Source: Sulfurimonas sp. (lineage in GTDB: Bacteria > Campylobacterota > Campylobacteria > Campylobacterales > Sulfurimonadaceae). From it: DNA of 57,452 bases. The notes beneath the pieces are model-generated. The model searched no databases, was not told the DNA's origin, and was given only the letters and a program-made list of their open reading frames with translations. The first letter of the stretch is position 1, and every line of letters starts with the position of its first letter. The translations under genes and the position numbers were made by a program. Positions 13,783-23,752 of this stretch are shown in pieces. The stretch spans positions 1 through 57,452 of the forward strand of contig NZ_JALXBK010000074.1 of assembly GCF_026991475.1 (NCBI RefSeq), in the 5' to 3' direction.

Positions 13783-14838
13783 ATGAACACATACAATATT
13801 CTTACAAACGAACACACACAACTTCCAGAAGGAAAAGCTGACTTCCTCCTTGCAGCTAGTGTGACAAGAACCTGTGAAATCGAAGGTATCACTCAAGCGG
13901 GCATTCCGGGGATGATTCCTCTTACACCGACTCTCGATGCAGAGTACATTACAAACGAAAAAGTTTTCTCTCTTGGTGAACTTGCAGAAACTCCTACAGG
14001 AGTTCCTACTCCTGCACTTATTACCCGTGCTACGCATAATCTTGCAGCATTTTCAAGTATAGAGATTTTAGACTTAGGTCTGCAAACCCAACCGCAAAAC
14101 TGTAAAATCTATAACTTTGACATCACACCTTCAAACTCTATTGACAAAGGTGCAAATATTAACGCACAGGAGATATTTGCCAAAGGGATGGAGTTTGGTA
14201 AAAAGTATGAGCTTAAAGGAAATTACCTTATTTTAGGTGAAAGCACACCTGCTGGGACAACTACAGCAGCTGCTTCTGCTCTAGCTTTAGGCTATGATGT
14301 TGCAAACGACTTCTCTTCAAGCTTTTTAAATGTACCAAATGACATCAAAACAAAGACCATAAACGCAGCTCTTTCTTTAGTCAATGAAGATATGTCAAAC
14401 TTTGAAAAACTCGGCATCGTCAGTGACAATATGCTTCTCTTTTGTGCAGGATTTTTAGTAGAAGCTTCCAAAAGATTTCAAATAGTCTTAGCAGGCGGCA
14501 CACAAATGGCAGCTTGCTTACTCATAGCAGACAAGCTGCGTGAAGATATTTTAATGCGCATCAAACATGACAATGTTATGCTCGCAACTACAAAATGGGT
14601 AGCAAAAGATGAAAACTCTAACATCGCTCATATCTTAGAACAACTCAGCTACACATCAAACGCAGCCTACACAACCTTTAGCTTTGCAAACGCAGAGATT
14701 GAAATACTCAAAAAGTATGATGAGGGCGAAGCGAAAGAGGGTGTAGGCGCAGGTGCCGCACTTGCCTATGCAAAGCAAAACAATATAACCAATGAAGCAC
14801 TTCTCAAGCAAATTGAAATGCAAATATATATGCTATAG
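13783..14838 (+). CDS. cobT: Nicotinate-mononucleotide:DMB phosphoribosyltransferase, archaeal/cyanobacterial-type CobT (UPF0284 family)
   Basis: The 351-residue protein resembles the TIGR00303/UPF0284 family rather than classical CobT. Blocks include LLAASVTRTCEIEGITQAGIPGMIPLTPTLDAEY with a preceding FLLA strand, GNYLILGESTPAGTTTAAASALALGY near 148-173, LAGGTQMAACL near 236-246, and GVGAGAALAYA near the end. It should activate 5,6-dimethylbenzimidazole (from BluB) to alpha-ribazole phosphate. It is the last gene of the cobalamin cluster, 44 bases after cbiB, with its own ribosome-binding site. Confidence 0.82.
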   Translation: MNTYNILTNEHTQLPEGKADFLLAASVTRTCEIEGITQAGIPGMIPLTPTLDAEYITNEKVFSLGELAETPTGVPTPALITRATHNLAAFSSIEILDLGLQTQPQNCKIYNFDITPSNSIDKGANINAQEIFAKGMEFGKKYELKGNYLILGESTPAGTTTAAASALALGYDVANDFSSSFLNVPNDIKTKTINAALSLVNEDMSNFEKLGIVSDNMLLFCAGFLVEASKRFQIVLAGGTQMAACLLIADKLREDILMRIKHDNVMLATTKWVAKDENSNIAHILEQLSYTSNAAYTTFSFANAEIEILKKYDEGEAKEGVGAGAALAYAKQNNITNEALLKQIEMQIYML

Positions 14839-14890
14839 CTTTCTTTTATGCTATAATTATCTCTATTTATAATTTTTTAAGGATACCAAT

Positions 14891-16480
14891 ATGTTTTCAA
14901 CAGTCAAGTCAAAGGTTATTGTTTCGCTACTCACTATTAGTATTTTTGGGCTTATTGGTATGTCATACTACCTCTCTTCTACCCTGCATCAACTCTCAAA
15001 CTCAAGTGAAAAACACTCGCTAAATATGCTTAGCCAATCAATTTTCCAGACAATGACAACAAGTATGATGATGGGTGATCCAGCTGTTGTGCAAAAAGCC
15101 TTTAGTGATGCGCGCAAGATAGAAGGCATAAAAAAACTCAACATTGCAAAATCAAAAGCTGTCATCAAAGTCTATGACCCAGATGAAAAATTTACAACCG
15201 ATGCGCTCATACTTAACGTTCTTAAAACACAAAAGACACAGATCATTGAAAAAAATATAAATGGGCACCATACCATCCGTCTGATAAAGCCAATGATTGC
15301 AGAAAAAAGATGTCTGCAGTGCCATTACAATGTAGATGTCGGTTACACACTAGGAGCTATGGATCTACTTGTTTCACTTGATAAAAATGATGCCATGATC
15401 TCTAAAACAAATACAATACTTGTCATCTCCCTTATTGTCTTGGCACTTCTCTTTACTGTTTTGGCATATATATTTTTCACAAGAGAGATTTTCAATCCTC
15501 TTACAGCACTTAAAGATAAAATTGCTGCACTTGTAAGTGGAGATAAAGATCTTACAAAACGACTTGAACATAAAAGAGGCAATGAGTTTGGAGATACGGC
15601 TGTAGAGGTAAACAACTTCATTGAGATGATACAATCAACCGTCAATGCAGTCAAATCACTAGGAGAGCAAAATAAAGATATTGCTTCTGAGATTGAAAGT
15701 GCTTCGCATGTTATTCGTGAAGGAACTCAGCAAGAACAAAAGCTTGTTGAAAAAACAAGCCAAAAAAGTGATGACATTCAAGATATTCTTAATGAAACTA
15801 TACAGACCGCTGCAACAACACAGGAGACAATTACCCAAGCAGATAAGGCACTCTGCGTAGCACAGAATGCTCTTACAACACTCCATAGTGAAGTTGAGAG
15901 TTTCGTTACTTCTGAAAATGAACTCGTAAATGAACTCTCCTCACTCAAATCTAATGCCGATCAGGTAAAAGAGGTACTAAGTATCATCAAAGATATAGCA
16001 GAACAGACAAATCTTCTTGCCCTAAACGCAGCTATAGAAGCTGCACGGGCAGGAGAACATGGACGCGGTTTTGCTGTAGTTGCTGATGAAGTAAGAAAGC
16101 TTGCAGAACGCACACAAAAGAGTCTTAGTGAAATAGACATCAGCGTTAGTACAATTGTACAATCCATTAATGATGTTAGTGAAAAAATGACACAAAATGC
16201 ACAAAATGTCGAAGCACTCTCAGACATTGCAACTAATGTAGATAATGAAATATCAACTACATCAGAAGCGATGCAGGCTTCAACAAAAGCGTCATATAAA
16301 GCGAAAGAAGACAGTGAGGAGATGTCAAAATCTCTTGGAGAGATTATCTCTTATATTAACTCTATAGAAGCGCTCTCAACAGCAAACAGAACAAGTGTTC
16401 TCTCTATTGAGAATGATTTAGTCCGCCTTGTTGCAGTCGCTTCATCTTTACAAAAAACCATTGATGAGTTTAAGAGTTAA
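14891..16480 (+). CDS. Methyl-accepting chemotaxis protein with periplasmic c-type haem motif
   Basis: The 529-residue receptor has TM1 at about 9-28, a periplasmic sensor of about 145 residues, TM2 at about 176-196, a HAMP domain (about 197-250) and a signalling hairpin with the tip [20 protein letters not shown]. The sensor contains C141-L-Q-C144-H145, a canonical covalent haem-attachment motif, close to TM2. A haem there would make it a redox, oxygen, NO or CO sensor for chemotaxis. A TATAAT promoter lies in the 52-base gap after cobT, so it is probably its own transcription unit. Its end overlaps the helicase end by 11 bases. Confidence 0.88.
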   Translation: MFSTVKSKVIVSLLTISIFGLIGMSYYLSSTLHQLSNSSEKHSLNMLSQSIFQTMTTSMMMGDPAVVQKAFSDARKIEGIKKLNIAKSKAVIKVYDPDEKFTTDALILNVLKTQKTQIIEKNINGHHTIRLIKPMIAEKRCLQCHYNVDVGYTLGAMDLLVSLDKNDAMISKTNTILVISLIVLALLFTVLAYIFFTREIFNPLTALKDKIAALVSGDKDLTKRLEHKRGNEFGDTAVEVNNFIEMIQSTVNAVKSLGEQNKDIASEIESASHVIREGTQQEQKLVEKTSQKSDDIQDILNETIQTAATTQETITQADKALCVAQNALTTLHSEVESFVTSENELVNELSSLKSNADQVKEVLSIIKDIAEQTNLLALNAAIEAARAGEHGRGFAVVADEVRKLAERTQKSLSEIDISVSTIVQSINDVSEKMTQNAQNVEALSDIATNVDNEISTTSEAMQASTKASYKAKEDSEEMSKSLGEIISYINSIEALSTANRTSVLSIENDLVRLVAVASSLQKTIDEFKS

Positions 16481-19259
16481 AACGCCCTCTTTTTCTCACA
16501 TAGTTTTTCTTAAAACAGCGCTGACAAATATTATAATTTGAATTTATAGGCAGTACAGCAGAGCACATTTTACATCTTTGTGCTAAGTGTGTCTGCTGCA
16601 AAGACTCTTCTATATATTTGTTTAAAACACCACGATACTGTCTCGCCTTTTGCTCATCCACAAAATAATCACCAAATCTATAAGTTAGCCATAAATAGAG
16701 TGAAATCTCTTTTACCATATCTTCTGCACGAAGTAAATCTTCTGAAGTTCTTGCACAACTACCCCCTAATTTTGGTGGGTAGTAATGCACCTGCTCTTTT
16801 TGCTCCAAAGCAAGCAGATAGCTCTCGTAAGCATTAATGATGTAAGGCGACTTCAGCGTAAGCGGAGCACATGAGAGATGGTACTTTGTTGCAATGTCAA
16901 GGTCATACGCATCTACTATTTTTGCAGCTTCAAGCATATCATCTAAAGATGAGGCATAAAAAGGACCATCAAACACCATATTTTTAATGAAAAATCGTAA
17001 AATTTCCTCTAATGAGTTCTCTTCCAAAATTTTTGCCACAAGTTTAATATGCTCAAGATTTGCCATTACTTTAAAAGGAATGGCTATTTCATGCGCCTCT
17101 TTAGGAAAGTTTTTCTTGACAATTTTTAGAGCATCTTCATTTAAAGCTCCAACATAACCATTTTCATGAAGTCCATATCGCCCTGCTCGTCCTGCTATTT
17201 GATGGATTTCTGAGGGTTGTAGTTTTCTTTGACTTATACCGTCAAACTTCTCAGCTTTTGAAAAAAGTACCGTTTTTATAGGTAAATTCATTCCCATAGC
17301 GATGGCATCGGTTGCTACAAGTATCTGCGTTTCACCCTCACGAAAACGGCGTGCTTCCTCTCGTCTAACCTCTGGAGAGAGGTTTCCATAAACAACACTT
17401 ACCTCAAAATCTTTTGAGAAGTTCTGCTTCAAACGCAGTACATCTTTTCGGCTAAAGGCAATGATGGCAGTTCCTGCTTCAACATCTTTTGGCGCAGTAG
17501 CAGAGGCGAGTAGTTCAAGTGGATTTTTACGCTCAAATTCAATGATTTCAAGCTCTTCACCGAGATACTCAGCAAGGGCGACTATTGCCTCTCTTACATT
17601 AGCACTTCCAGTCATAATGACCTCTTTAGCAGGCGCGCCAATGATGGCATTTGCCCATGCCCAGCCACGATCTCTATCATCTATCATTTGAACTTCATCA
17701 ATGACACAAACATCTACATCCACATCATAGTTCATCATCTCAATGGTAGAACTAATGTGCGTTGCTTCATCATCAAGAATCTGCTCTTCACCCGTTATAA
17801 GCGAACTCTCAATACCCTCAGCTTTAAGCGTTTCATACCCCTCTAACGCCAACAAACGCAGTGGTGCAAGATAGTAACCTGTATCTGCCTCTTTAAGTGT
17901 TTGCATCGCTTTGTAGGTCTTTCCACTATTGGTAGGTCCAATGTGCAACACGAGTTTTCGACGCATTGTTCGTGCAATGGGAAAGAGGTTTTTAAAGTCA
18001 CGAATGGTTCTAGCTAAGAGTTCCTGACGCTGTTTTTTAATCAACTCATCATGAATGGAACGAACAAATCGTCTTATGATTTTTTTTGCTATCTTGGGTG
18101 TAATAACAAGGCTCTTTGGCATCAACTCAAATAAAAATTCATACACTTTTTGATGTAGCTCTTCATCACTTAAATGCAGTAGCATCGAGTATTTCGCACA
18201 CTCTTGCACCAAATCTGCTAAAGAGGCATAAAATTCCTCTTCATGCTCCTTTTTTGCCTCAGCAAGAACCGCATCAAAATTAAAACGCTTCGAGTTCCAT
18301 ATCTCTTCAAGTAATCCCTCAAGCTCAATGTGCAGCTCTAGGTTATAATCCATTTTCAAATCAGAGTATGGCAGCGTTGCATACTCTGTCAAACGCAGCA
18401 GTACCTCTTCATCATGCAACTCTATTGCATCTACATCAATTTTTGCCTCTATTATCTCTTTAAGTACTTTTTGTGTGATAAGTGGATAATTCACTTTAGT
18501 TTTTGGCGGTGAAGCACGCAAAGAGTCTAAAATCTGCTTTGTTGTAAGATAGGAGTGTGGATACTTCAAAGAGGAGAGAAATTTATCAATGCTCTTTTGT
18601 TTATGTTGTACAGTTTCTACTTTATCGTGTGCAATTTTTTCTACTATTGCTTCAAAAGGCTCTTCTTGTAGATACTCATAAGTGTATGGTTTAGTATTTA
18701 GTGTCAAAATCTTATGAAAATGCTGTTCGTAGAGTTCATATTTCAAAGAGGCATTAAACTCAAAAGAGTCATCTATGTCAAAACTTCCCTCAAGTTCGCG
18801 TTCGAGCTTCTCTTTTTTTATCTCAAAACGGATGTGACGCAAAGAGCTTTCCATCTTCTCAATGGTAATTTTTTTACTTCTTACATGAGAGTATGCTTCT
18901 CGTAAACGCAGCGCTTCCATAGGTGTAGCCGCAAGCTCTTCTATGAGTGCCTCAATCTTCACTTCTCTGTCAAATCCCACTTCAGGTTTTGGTTTAAGAG
19001 ATTTATAAACACGCCCATCACTCTCAAAAAAGGTCAATATATCACGACGCATCGCACTCTCAGCCTCACTCCATATCATACGAAGCGTTTTTACCATAAG
19101 CGTTTTGTTGTGGTCAATGTCATAGATGCCAAGCGTTGCAAAAAGCTCACTCAGCGTCTTCCCATCAACGCGTTCAATCCCCACATCAAAAGGGTCATCA
19201 TCAAAATACTTTCTAATTCTTTGGTTAATTTTACTATTTTTCTTATTTTTTCTTGCCAT
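16470..19259 (-). CDS. SUV3-like ATP-dependent RNA helicase with C-terminal zinc ribbon
   Basis: The 929-residue protein has a 430-residue N-terminal helical region of unknown role, then a superfamily 2 helicase core: Walker A GPTNSGKT (441-448), [15 protein letters not shown], motif II DEVQ (521-524), MTGSAN (motif III), [12 protein letters not shown] (motif V) and [10 protein letters not shown] (motif VI). These are the Suv3 (SUPV3L1) motifs. In mitochondria Suv3 unwinds RNA for decay. The C terminus has C896-x2-C899 … C912-x2-C915, a zinc ribbon. Family membership is clear; the bacterial role is not. Confidence 0.87.
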   Translation of the reverse strand: MARKNKKNSKINQRIRKYFDDDPFDVGIERVDGKTLSELFATLGIYDIDHNKTLMVKTLRMIWSEAESAMRRDILTFFESDGRVYKSLKPKPEVGFDREVKIEALIEELAATPMEALRLREAYSHVRSKKITIEKMESSLRHIRFEIKKEKLERELEGSFDIDDSFEFNASLKYELYEQHFHKILTLNTKPYTYEYLQEEPFEAIVEKIAHDKVETVQHKQKSIDKFLSSLKYPHSYLTTKQILDSLRASPPKTKVNYPLITQKVLKEIIEAKIDVDAIELHDEEVLLRLTEYATLPYSDLKMDYNLELHIELEGLLEEIWNSKRFNFDAVLAEAKKEHEEEFYASLADLVQECAKYSMLLHLSDEELHQKVYEFLFELMPKSLVITPKIAKKIIRRFVRSIHDELIKKQRQELLARTIRDFKNLFPIARTMRRKLVLHIGPTNSGKTYKAMQTLKEADTGYYLAPLRLLALEGYETLKAEGIESSLITGEEQILDDEATHISSTIEMMNYDVDVDVCVIDEVQMIDDRDRGWAWANAIIGAPAKEVIMTGSANVREAIVALAEYLGEELEIIEFERKNPLELLASATAPKDVEAGTAIIAFSRKDVLRLKQNFSKDFEVSVVYGNLSPEVRREEARRFREGETQILVATDAIAMGMNLPIKTVLFSKAEKFDGISQRKLQPSEIHQIAGRAGRYGLHENGYVGALNEDALKIVKKNFPKEAHEIAIPFKVMANLEHIKLVAKILEENSLEEILRFFIKNMVFDGPFYASSLDDMLEAAKIVDAYDLDIATKYHLSCAPLTLKSPYIINAYESYLLALEQKEQVHYYPPKLGGSCARTSEDLLRAEDMVKEISLYLWLTYRFGDYFVDEQKARQYRGVLNKYIEESLQQTHLAQRCKMCSAVLPINSNYNICQRCFKKNYVRKRGRFNS

Positions 19260-19290
19260 AATGTAATTGTAGCCTATTATTTGCTTATTA

Positions 19291-21426
19291 TTAAAAATCC
19301 ACCTCTATAAGTGGTTCAGCAAAATAATAACCTTGAGCATAATCAATACCTAACTCTTTTACAACATTAAAGACCTCTTCATTATGAACAAACTCTGCAA
19401 TAATCTTCATATCTAATTTTCTTGCAATAAATACAAGTGACTCAACAATATGAAAATGTTTTTTGTTTGTGTCAATATCTTTGATAAAGCTACCATCTAT
19501 CTTAATAAAAGAGGCACATAACTCAGTTAATTTTGACATGTTTGAACTCTCAACACCAAAATCATCAATAGCAATAACAAAACCTAAATCACTTAATTGA
19601 TTGATTTGCTGAATAATAGCATCTTCATCATCGATGGCGACATCTTCTAAAATCTCTAATGTTACATTTGAAGGCTTAATATTATGTCTTTTTGCTTTTG
19701 CTTGTAAAAAATCGCTTAAATAGTTTTCTAATAAATCTTGCTTTGTAATATTTATACTAAACTGCACAGAACTTGATTCAAAATACAAAAATGTTTTTTG
19801 AATCATCTGTTTTGTTATAGAACTATGTAAACCTGCAACTTCTGCTGCTTCCATAAATAGATATGGTGAAATTATTTTATCACCATCTTTAATACGAGCA
19901 AGAGCCTCATACTTAAAAGTTTTTTCTGTTTTTACATCCACTATAGCCTGATAAAAAGGAGTAAGTGCCTCATTCTCTAAATCTTTTTGTAAAATTGCAA
20001 TGTTTTTTGAAAGTTGTGTATAAGAACCTACTTTACTCATATTCGGACTATAGATCACAATAAATGACCTTCCTCGATGCTTCGCTTCAAGAAGAGCAAT
20101 ATTTGCCTGAGAGAAGAGATCATTATTGTTTTCTTCATCATTCTCCTCACCTGATATACCCACAGAAAAACTAAGATGAATATGCACATCATCCACAATG
20201 GCTGGAGTTACTTCAAAATATGATTTTATTTGAGAAGATAACAAAATATCTTGTTTAGGTGTTGGTTCATTTAATACAATTGTAAATTCATCAAAATCCA
20301 TATGGTATAAAGAGGCATTTCTTGGAAGATTTTCTATTAAATATTGAGAAGTTACTTTTAAAACAGATTTAACAAGTTCTCCTCCATAAGTCGTCTTTAA
20401 GATGTCAATATTATCAATTTTTAGTATAAAAATGACATAGCGATTAAGACTCTGCACTTTATCTTGAAAAACTTTCAAGTTTGGAAGTGCTGTTATACTA
20501 TTATGTCGCGATTGAAAAGAGAGTGTATCAACTTTTGTTTGTATTTCATTTTCTCTTTTATAAATTATACCTATAAAATAATTCACCACAAAATTGATTA
20601 TAAAAATAGCCATAAGTGCTAAAACAGTCCCAACAAATAAAAGCATATATAGTAAATTTTTTCTATCATTTAAGTTTGGGGTAGCATTATAAAATGAGAG
20701 CAACATTATTTTATTTTTACTATTTTCCACTCTACTATAAAGACTATACTCTTTACCTTCTATCATAACAATATTAGGAAAAGACTCCCCTTTATCATAC
20801 TGTTCTATAAAATTTTTAATTATTGGTGATGAGGCATATAACAAATTTATTTTTTGATTTTTAAAAAAAATTAAAGCAATGTTTTTATGATAATAAGCAT
20901 AAAGGTTTGTCATTATCCTTTTAGCATCATATGAAAACTCCACTACACCCAAAAAACTATTTTTTACATAAACAGGTCTAACAATTTCATAATGGCAAAT
21001 CCCTTTTTCAAGTTCAAAACCACTCTGTATCTGTCTTGTTTCTAAGGCATTTTTTTCAAAATAATGCATTTTTGAGAAACTACTCTTTTGAATAAACTCT
21101 ATTTTTTTTAAAGATGGAACAAATGCTTTATAAGTTAAAAATTGCTTGTTTAGAACTATATTCCTCTCTTTTTTATTTTTTAAACTATCTAAAATATCTT
21201 GATTTTTAATAAACAAAGCTTTTGTAATATTCATATTTATTTCAGTAAAATGTTTTAAATAACCATCTATTGTACGCATAGAGAAATCATGTTCTAATAT
21301 TATACGTTTATTAATTTTAGTTGCAGTCATGGTAGATATAAAAAATATTACGCCAAGAAGTGTTACTAAAAATAGTGTTATTAAAACTATTTTTGCACGA
21401 AGAGAAGCTTTTTTATTTGTCAGCAT
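19291..21426 (-). CDS. Membrane sensor with degenerate GGDEF and intact EAL domain (c-di-GMP phosphodiesterase)
   Basis: TM1 (about 13-33) and TM2 (about 259-285) enclose a 220-residue periplasmic sensor, probably Cache-like. The GGDEF domain has M-D-F-D-E-F (376-381) in place of the signature, so it should not make c-di-GMP. The EAL domain keeps E-A-L (507-509), NITKQDL, LEILEDVAIDDED, the IDDFG block, IKIDGSFI and QGYYFAEPL. Hydrolysis of c-di-GMP is therefore the likely activity. Such an enzyme could influence a Lap-type adhesin like the one at 39-57 kb, though no direct link is visible. Confidence 0.88.
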   Translation of the reverse strand: MLTNKKASLRAKIVLITLFLVTLLGVIFFISTMTATKINKRIILEHDFSMRTIDGYLKHFTEINMNITKALFIKNQDILDSLKNKKERNIVLNKQFLTYKAFVPSLKKIEFIQKSSFSKMHYFEKNALETRQIQSGFELEKGICHYEIVRPVYVKNSFLGVVEFSYDAKRIMTNLYAYYHKNIALIFFKNQKINLLYASSPIIKNFIEQYDKGESFPNIVMIEGKEYSLYSRVENSKNKIMLLSFYNATPNLNDRKNLLYMLLFVGTVLALMAIFIINFVVNYFIGIIYKRENEIQTKVDTLSFQSRHNSITALPNLKVFQDKVQSLNRYVIFILKIDNIDILKTTYGGELVKSVLKVTSQYLIENLPRNASLYHMDFDEFTIVLNEPTPKQDILLSSQIKSYFEVTPAIVDDVHIHLSFSVGISGEENDEENNNDLFSQANIALLEAKHRGRSFIVIYSPNMSKVGSYTQLSKNIAILQKDLENEALTPFYQAIVDVKTEKTFKYEALARIKDGDKIISPYLFMEAAEVAGLHSSITKQMIQKTFLYFESSSVQFSINITKQDLLENYLSDFLQAKAKRHNIKPSNVTLEILEDVAIDDEDAIIQQINQLSDLGFVIAIDDFGVESSNMSKLTELCASFIKIDGSFIKDIDTNKKHFHIVESLVFIARKLDMKIIAEFVHNEEVFNVVKELGIDYAQGYYFAEPLIEVDF

Positions 21427-21523
21427 TTTCCCACTTTTTTTCCACTATTATAGTGAGTTATAAATATAAATGCAATAATTCAAATAATTTCGTCACTTAA
21501 AACAGTAAAATACAAACTATGCT

Positions 21524-22174
21524 CTAGGCTCTAGCACTAATAAGCAGAAAAACGCTGAAGTAGTGAAAAACACTTCCTCCAAGAACGAAGAGATGCCATA
21601 CTGCGTGATTAAGTTTCATGCTATCTTTGACATAGAAAAAGATGCCTACAGTATAGGTCACACCTCCTGCTAAAAGTAAAGAGAAGAAAAGCCAGCCTGC
21701 ATGCTCAATAAGGGGTTGATAAGCGATGATGATGAGCCACCCCATCACAGCATAAAGTACCAATGAAAAAACCTCAAACCTAGCCGGAAAAGCAAACTTT
21801 AGGTAGACCCCAAGCAGAGCAAAAAACCAGATAATACCAAGCAATAGCCAACCAAAAACACCCTGCACACCAAGGACAACCACTGGCGTATATGTTGCTG
21901 CTATAAGTATGTATATGGCAGCATGGTCAAAAAGTTGCAGTAATGATTTTGCTTTGTAGTATGGCACGGCGTGGTAAAGGGTAGAAGCACCATACATACT
22001 TAAAAGACCCAAACCAAAGACAATACTCGTCCATATTTTTTGCCCATCACCACTCTCAATAGAGAGAGCAAAAAGTACTCCAAATCCAAAAGTGCTTAAA
22101 AAAAGCCCAAATCCATGTGTAATTGCATGCCAAATCTCTTCAAAAATCGAAAAATCATTTATTTCTCTTTGCAT
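21524..22174 (-). CDS. Haemolysin III / PAQR-family membrane protein
   Basis: This integral membrane protein has seven predicted helices and the family's metal ligands: EEIWHAITHGFG near the N terminus, the ASTLYHAVPY block, LFDHAAIYILIAATYTP, and a C-terminal HAVWHLFVLGGSVFHYF. The longer open frame starts at 22240, but I choose the ATG at 22174: AAGGAAG lies six bases before it and the longer form would overlap the divergent rhodanese promoter. Bacterial members have been linked to membrane lipid homeostasis; haemolytic activity is not implied. Confidence 0.85.
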   Translation of the reverse strand: MQREINDFSIFEEIWHAITHGFGLFLSTFGFGVLFALSIESGDGQKIWTSIVFGLGLLSMYGASTLYHAVPYYKAKSLLQLFDHAAIYILIAATYTPVVVLGVQGVFGWLLLGIIWFFALLGVYLKFAFPARFEVFSLVLYAVMGWLIIIAYQPLIEHAGWLFFSLLLAGGVTYTVGIFFYVKDSMKLNHAVWHLFVLGGSVFHYFSVFLLISARA

Positions 22175-22201
22175 AGTTAGCTTCCTTTTACATCTAATTG
22201 C

Positions 22202-22207
22202 TATAAT
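22202..22207 (+). promoter_or_regulatory. TATAAT -10 element six bases before the rhodanese ATG
   Basis: As at bluB, a perfect TATAAT sits so close to the start codon (22214) that the transcript would begin at or near the ATG. No Shine-Dalgarno sequence is present. Confidence 0.45.
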
Positions 22208-22213
22208 TATAGT

Positions 22214-22534
22214 ATGAATTATCCAAATGAATGGACTCAAAAAGAGTTTTTAGAAAATAAAAAACAATTACAAAAAGAGGGAGTGGATGTTGTGCTTGTC
22301 GATACCATCCTCTCTCCCATCGAAAAAGCCGATACTATAACCTATAATCCTTATGAGATGAAAAACTATGCTGATGGTACTGTTTTTGTCTTCTACTGCG
22401 ATACAGGCAAGGCGACACTTAATCGTCTCAAAGAGTACAGAGAAAAGTTTCCACAACATCACTGCGTTTCACTCAAAGGTGGACGGGGATATTGGCGTAA
22501 AAATATGATGCTTTTGGATGAAAATGATAAATAA
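22214..22534 (+). CDS. Rhodanese-like domain protein
   Basis: The 106-residue single-domain protein has the rhodanese core: VVLVDTIL near 26-33, FVFYC62DTGKAT as the active-site loop with the catalytic Cys at 62, and a C-terminal LKGGRGYW block. It should carry persulfide sulfur in the cytoplasm. No earlier or later start fits, so the promoter-adjacent ATG is likely real. It overlaps the DUF309 gene, which suggests a two-gene operon. Confidence 0.8.
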   Translation: MNYPNEWTQKEFLENKKQLQKEGVDVVLVDTILSPIEKADTITYNPYEMKNYADGTVFVFYCDTGKATLNRLKEYREKFPQHHCVSLKGGRGYWRKNMMLLDENDK

Positions 22535-22847
22535 AAAAACGCAAGAATATATACTTTGTCTCAAAGAAGAGCGCTACTATGATGCCCATGAAGCCCTTGA
22601 GAGTGTATGGTTTCCCCGTCGATTTGAAGAGAGTGGCGAAGTTAAACTCCTCAAAGGTCTTATAAACGCAGCAGTTAGTTTTGAACTTCATAAACGCGGT
22701 CGTACTCCACAAAGTAAGAAAGTGTGGGCAAATTATTTGAAATACAGACAGGAACTATTTAAAACCGATTCCAAATACCTCAACGACTATTACAAACTTA
22801 CACGATTTGTTGAAGAGATTCACAAAAATTCATTAAAAGCTTTGTAA
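22518..22847 (+). CDS. DUF309-family protein
   Basis: The 109-residue helical protein carries the DUF309 signature: RYYDAHEALESVW (near 19-31) and a KLLKGLINAAVSFELHKRG helix. The His/Glu residues of the first motif look like a metal or substrate site, but the function of the family is unknown. An ATG at 22524 is an alternative start. It overlaps the rhodanese by 17 bases. Confidence 0.8.
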   Translation: MKMINKKTQEYILCLKEERYYDAHEALESVWFPRRFEESGEVKLLKGLINAAVSFELHKRGRTPQSKKVWANYLKYRQELFKTDSKYLNDYYKLTRFVEEIHKNSLKAL

Positions 22848-22897
22848 TATAATTATTTTTTGTTAATATGCCTGCTATCATAACATAAGGCATTCCA

Positions 22898-23719
22898 ATG
22901 GAAAATATTGACATCCAAAAATACATAGATATGGCTCTGCTGTACGCAAGCGAATATGGTTTCAAAATCATAGCTGCGCTCATTATCTTCCTTCTTGGTA
23001 AATGGGTAGCTAAAAAGCTTACTGCCTTTATCAAAAAAATGATGCATAAAGCGAAAATTGACAAAACACTTGTCGAGTTTAGTGAAAGCATCATCTATTT
23101 TACACTGCTGTTGATGGTTGTCATCGCGGCACTAAACCAACTCGGTGTAAATACCACCTCATTTGTAGCAGTATTTGGTGCGGCTACTTTAGCTATCGGT
23201 TTGGCACTACAAGGCTCATTTTCAAACATCGGTGCGGCGGTACTTATCATCCTCTTTCGTCCCTTTAAAGTTGGCGATGTTATAGAGACAGGCGGAGTAA
23301 CGGGAGAAGTAACAGACATCAACCTCTTCTCTACCATTCTTACACCTGTTGACAAGCGTGTGGTTATTGTGCCAAACTCTTCTATCATCGGCGCTAATAT
23401 CACAAACTTCTCAAACAGAGAACAGCGTAGAGTTGACCACGTATTTGGAATCGGGTACGATGATGATCTTAAGCTTGCAAAAGAGACACTTATGGAAATA
23501 GTAAAAGCTGACAAACGCATCCTCAGCGAGCCTGAACCATTCATAGCAGTCAGTGAACTTGCAGACAGCAGTGTAAACTTCGTTGTGCGTGCATGGACGC
23601 TTACAGATGACTACTGGGGCGTATATTTTGATATGCTTGAGAGTGTAAAACTAACATTTGATGAAAAAGGTATCTCTATTCCTTATCCTCAAATGGATGT
23701 ACATACAGACAAACAATAG
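22898..23719 (+). CDS. mscS: Small-conductance mechanosensitive channel (MscS family)
   Basis: The 273-residue protein has three membrane helices, the pore helix FGAATLAIGLALQGSFSNIG (near 92-111) with the Gly/Ala pattern of MscS TM3, and the FRPFKVGDVIETGG beta domain. A C-terminal cytoplasmic vestibule follows. It releases solutes on hypo-osmotic shock. It is near the length of E. coli MscS. Confidence 0.93.
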   Translation: MENIDIQKYIDMALLYASEYGFKIIAALIIFLLGKWVAKKLTAFIKKMMHKAKIDKTLVEFSESIIYFTLLLMVVIAALNQLGVNTTSFVAVFGAATLAIGLALQGSFSNIGAAVLIILFRPFKVGDVIETGGVTGEVTDINLFSTILTPVDKRVVIVPNSSIIGANITNFSNREQRRVDHVFGIGYDDDLKLAKETLMEIVKADKRILSEPEPFIAVSELADSSVNFVVRAWTLTDDYWGVYFDMLESVKLTFDEKGISIPYPQMDVHTDKQ

Positions 23720-23752
23720 AGAACTCAATTTTAAAAACCAAGGAGAAAAAAT

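Noticed and set aside
22175-22240. Longer N terminus of the haemolysin III-like protein
   Set aside because: It would overlap the divergent rhodanese gene and promoter. An ATG with a good ribosome-binding site lies at 22174.
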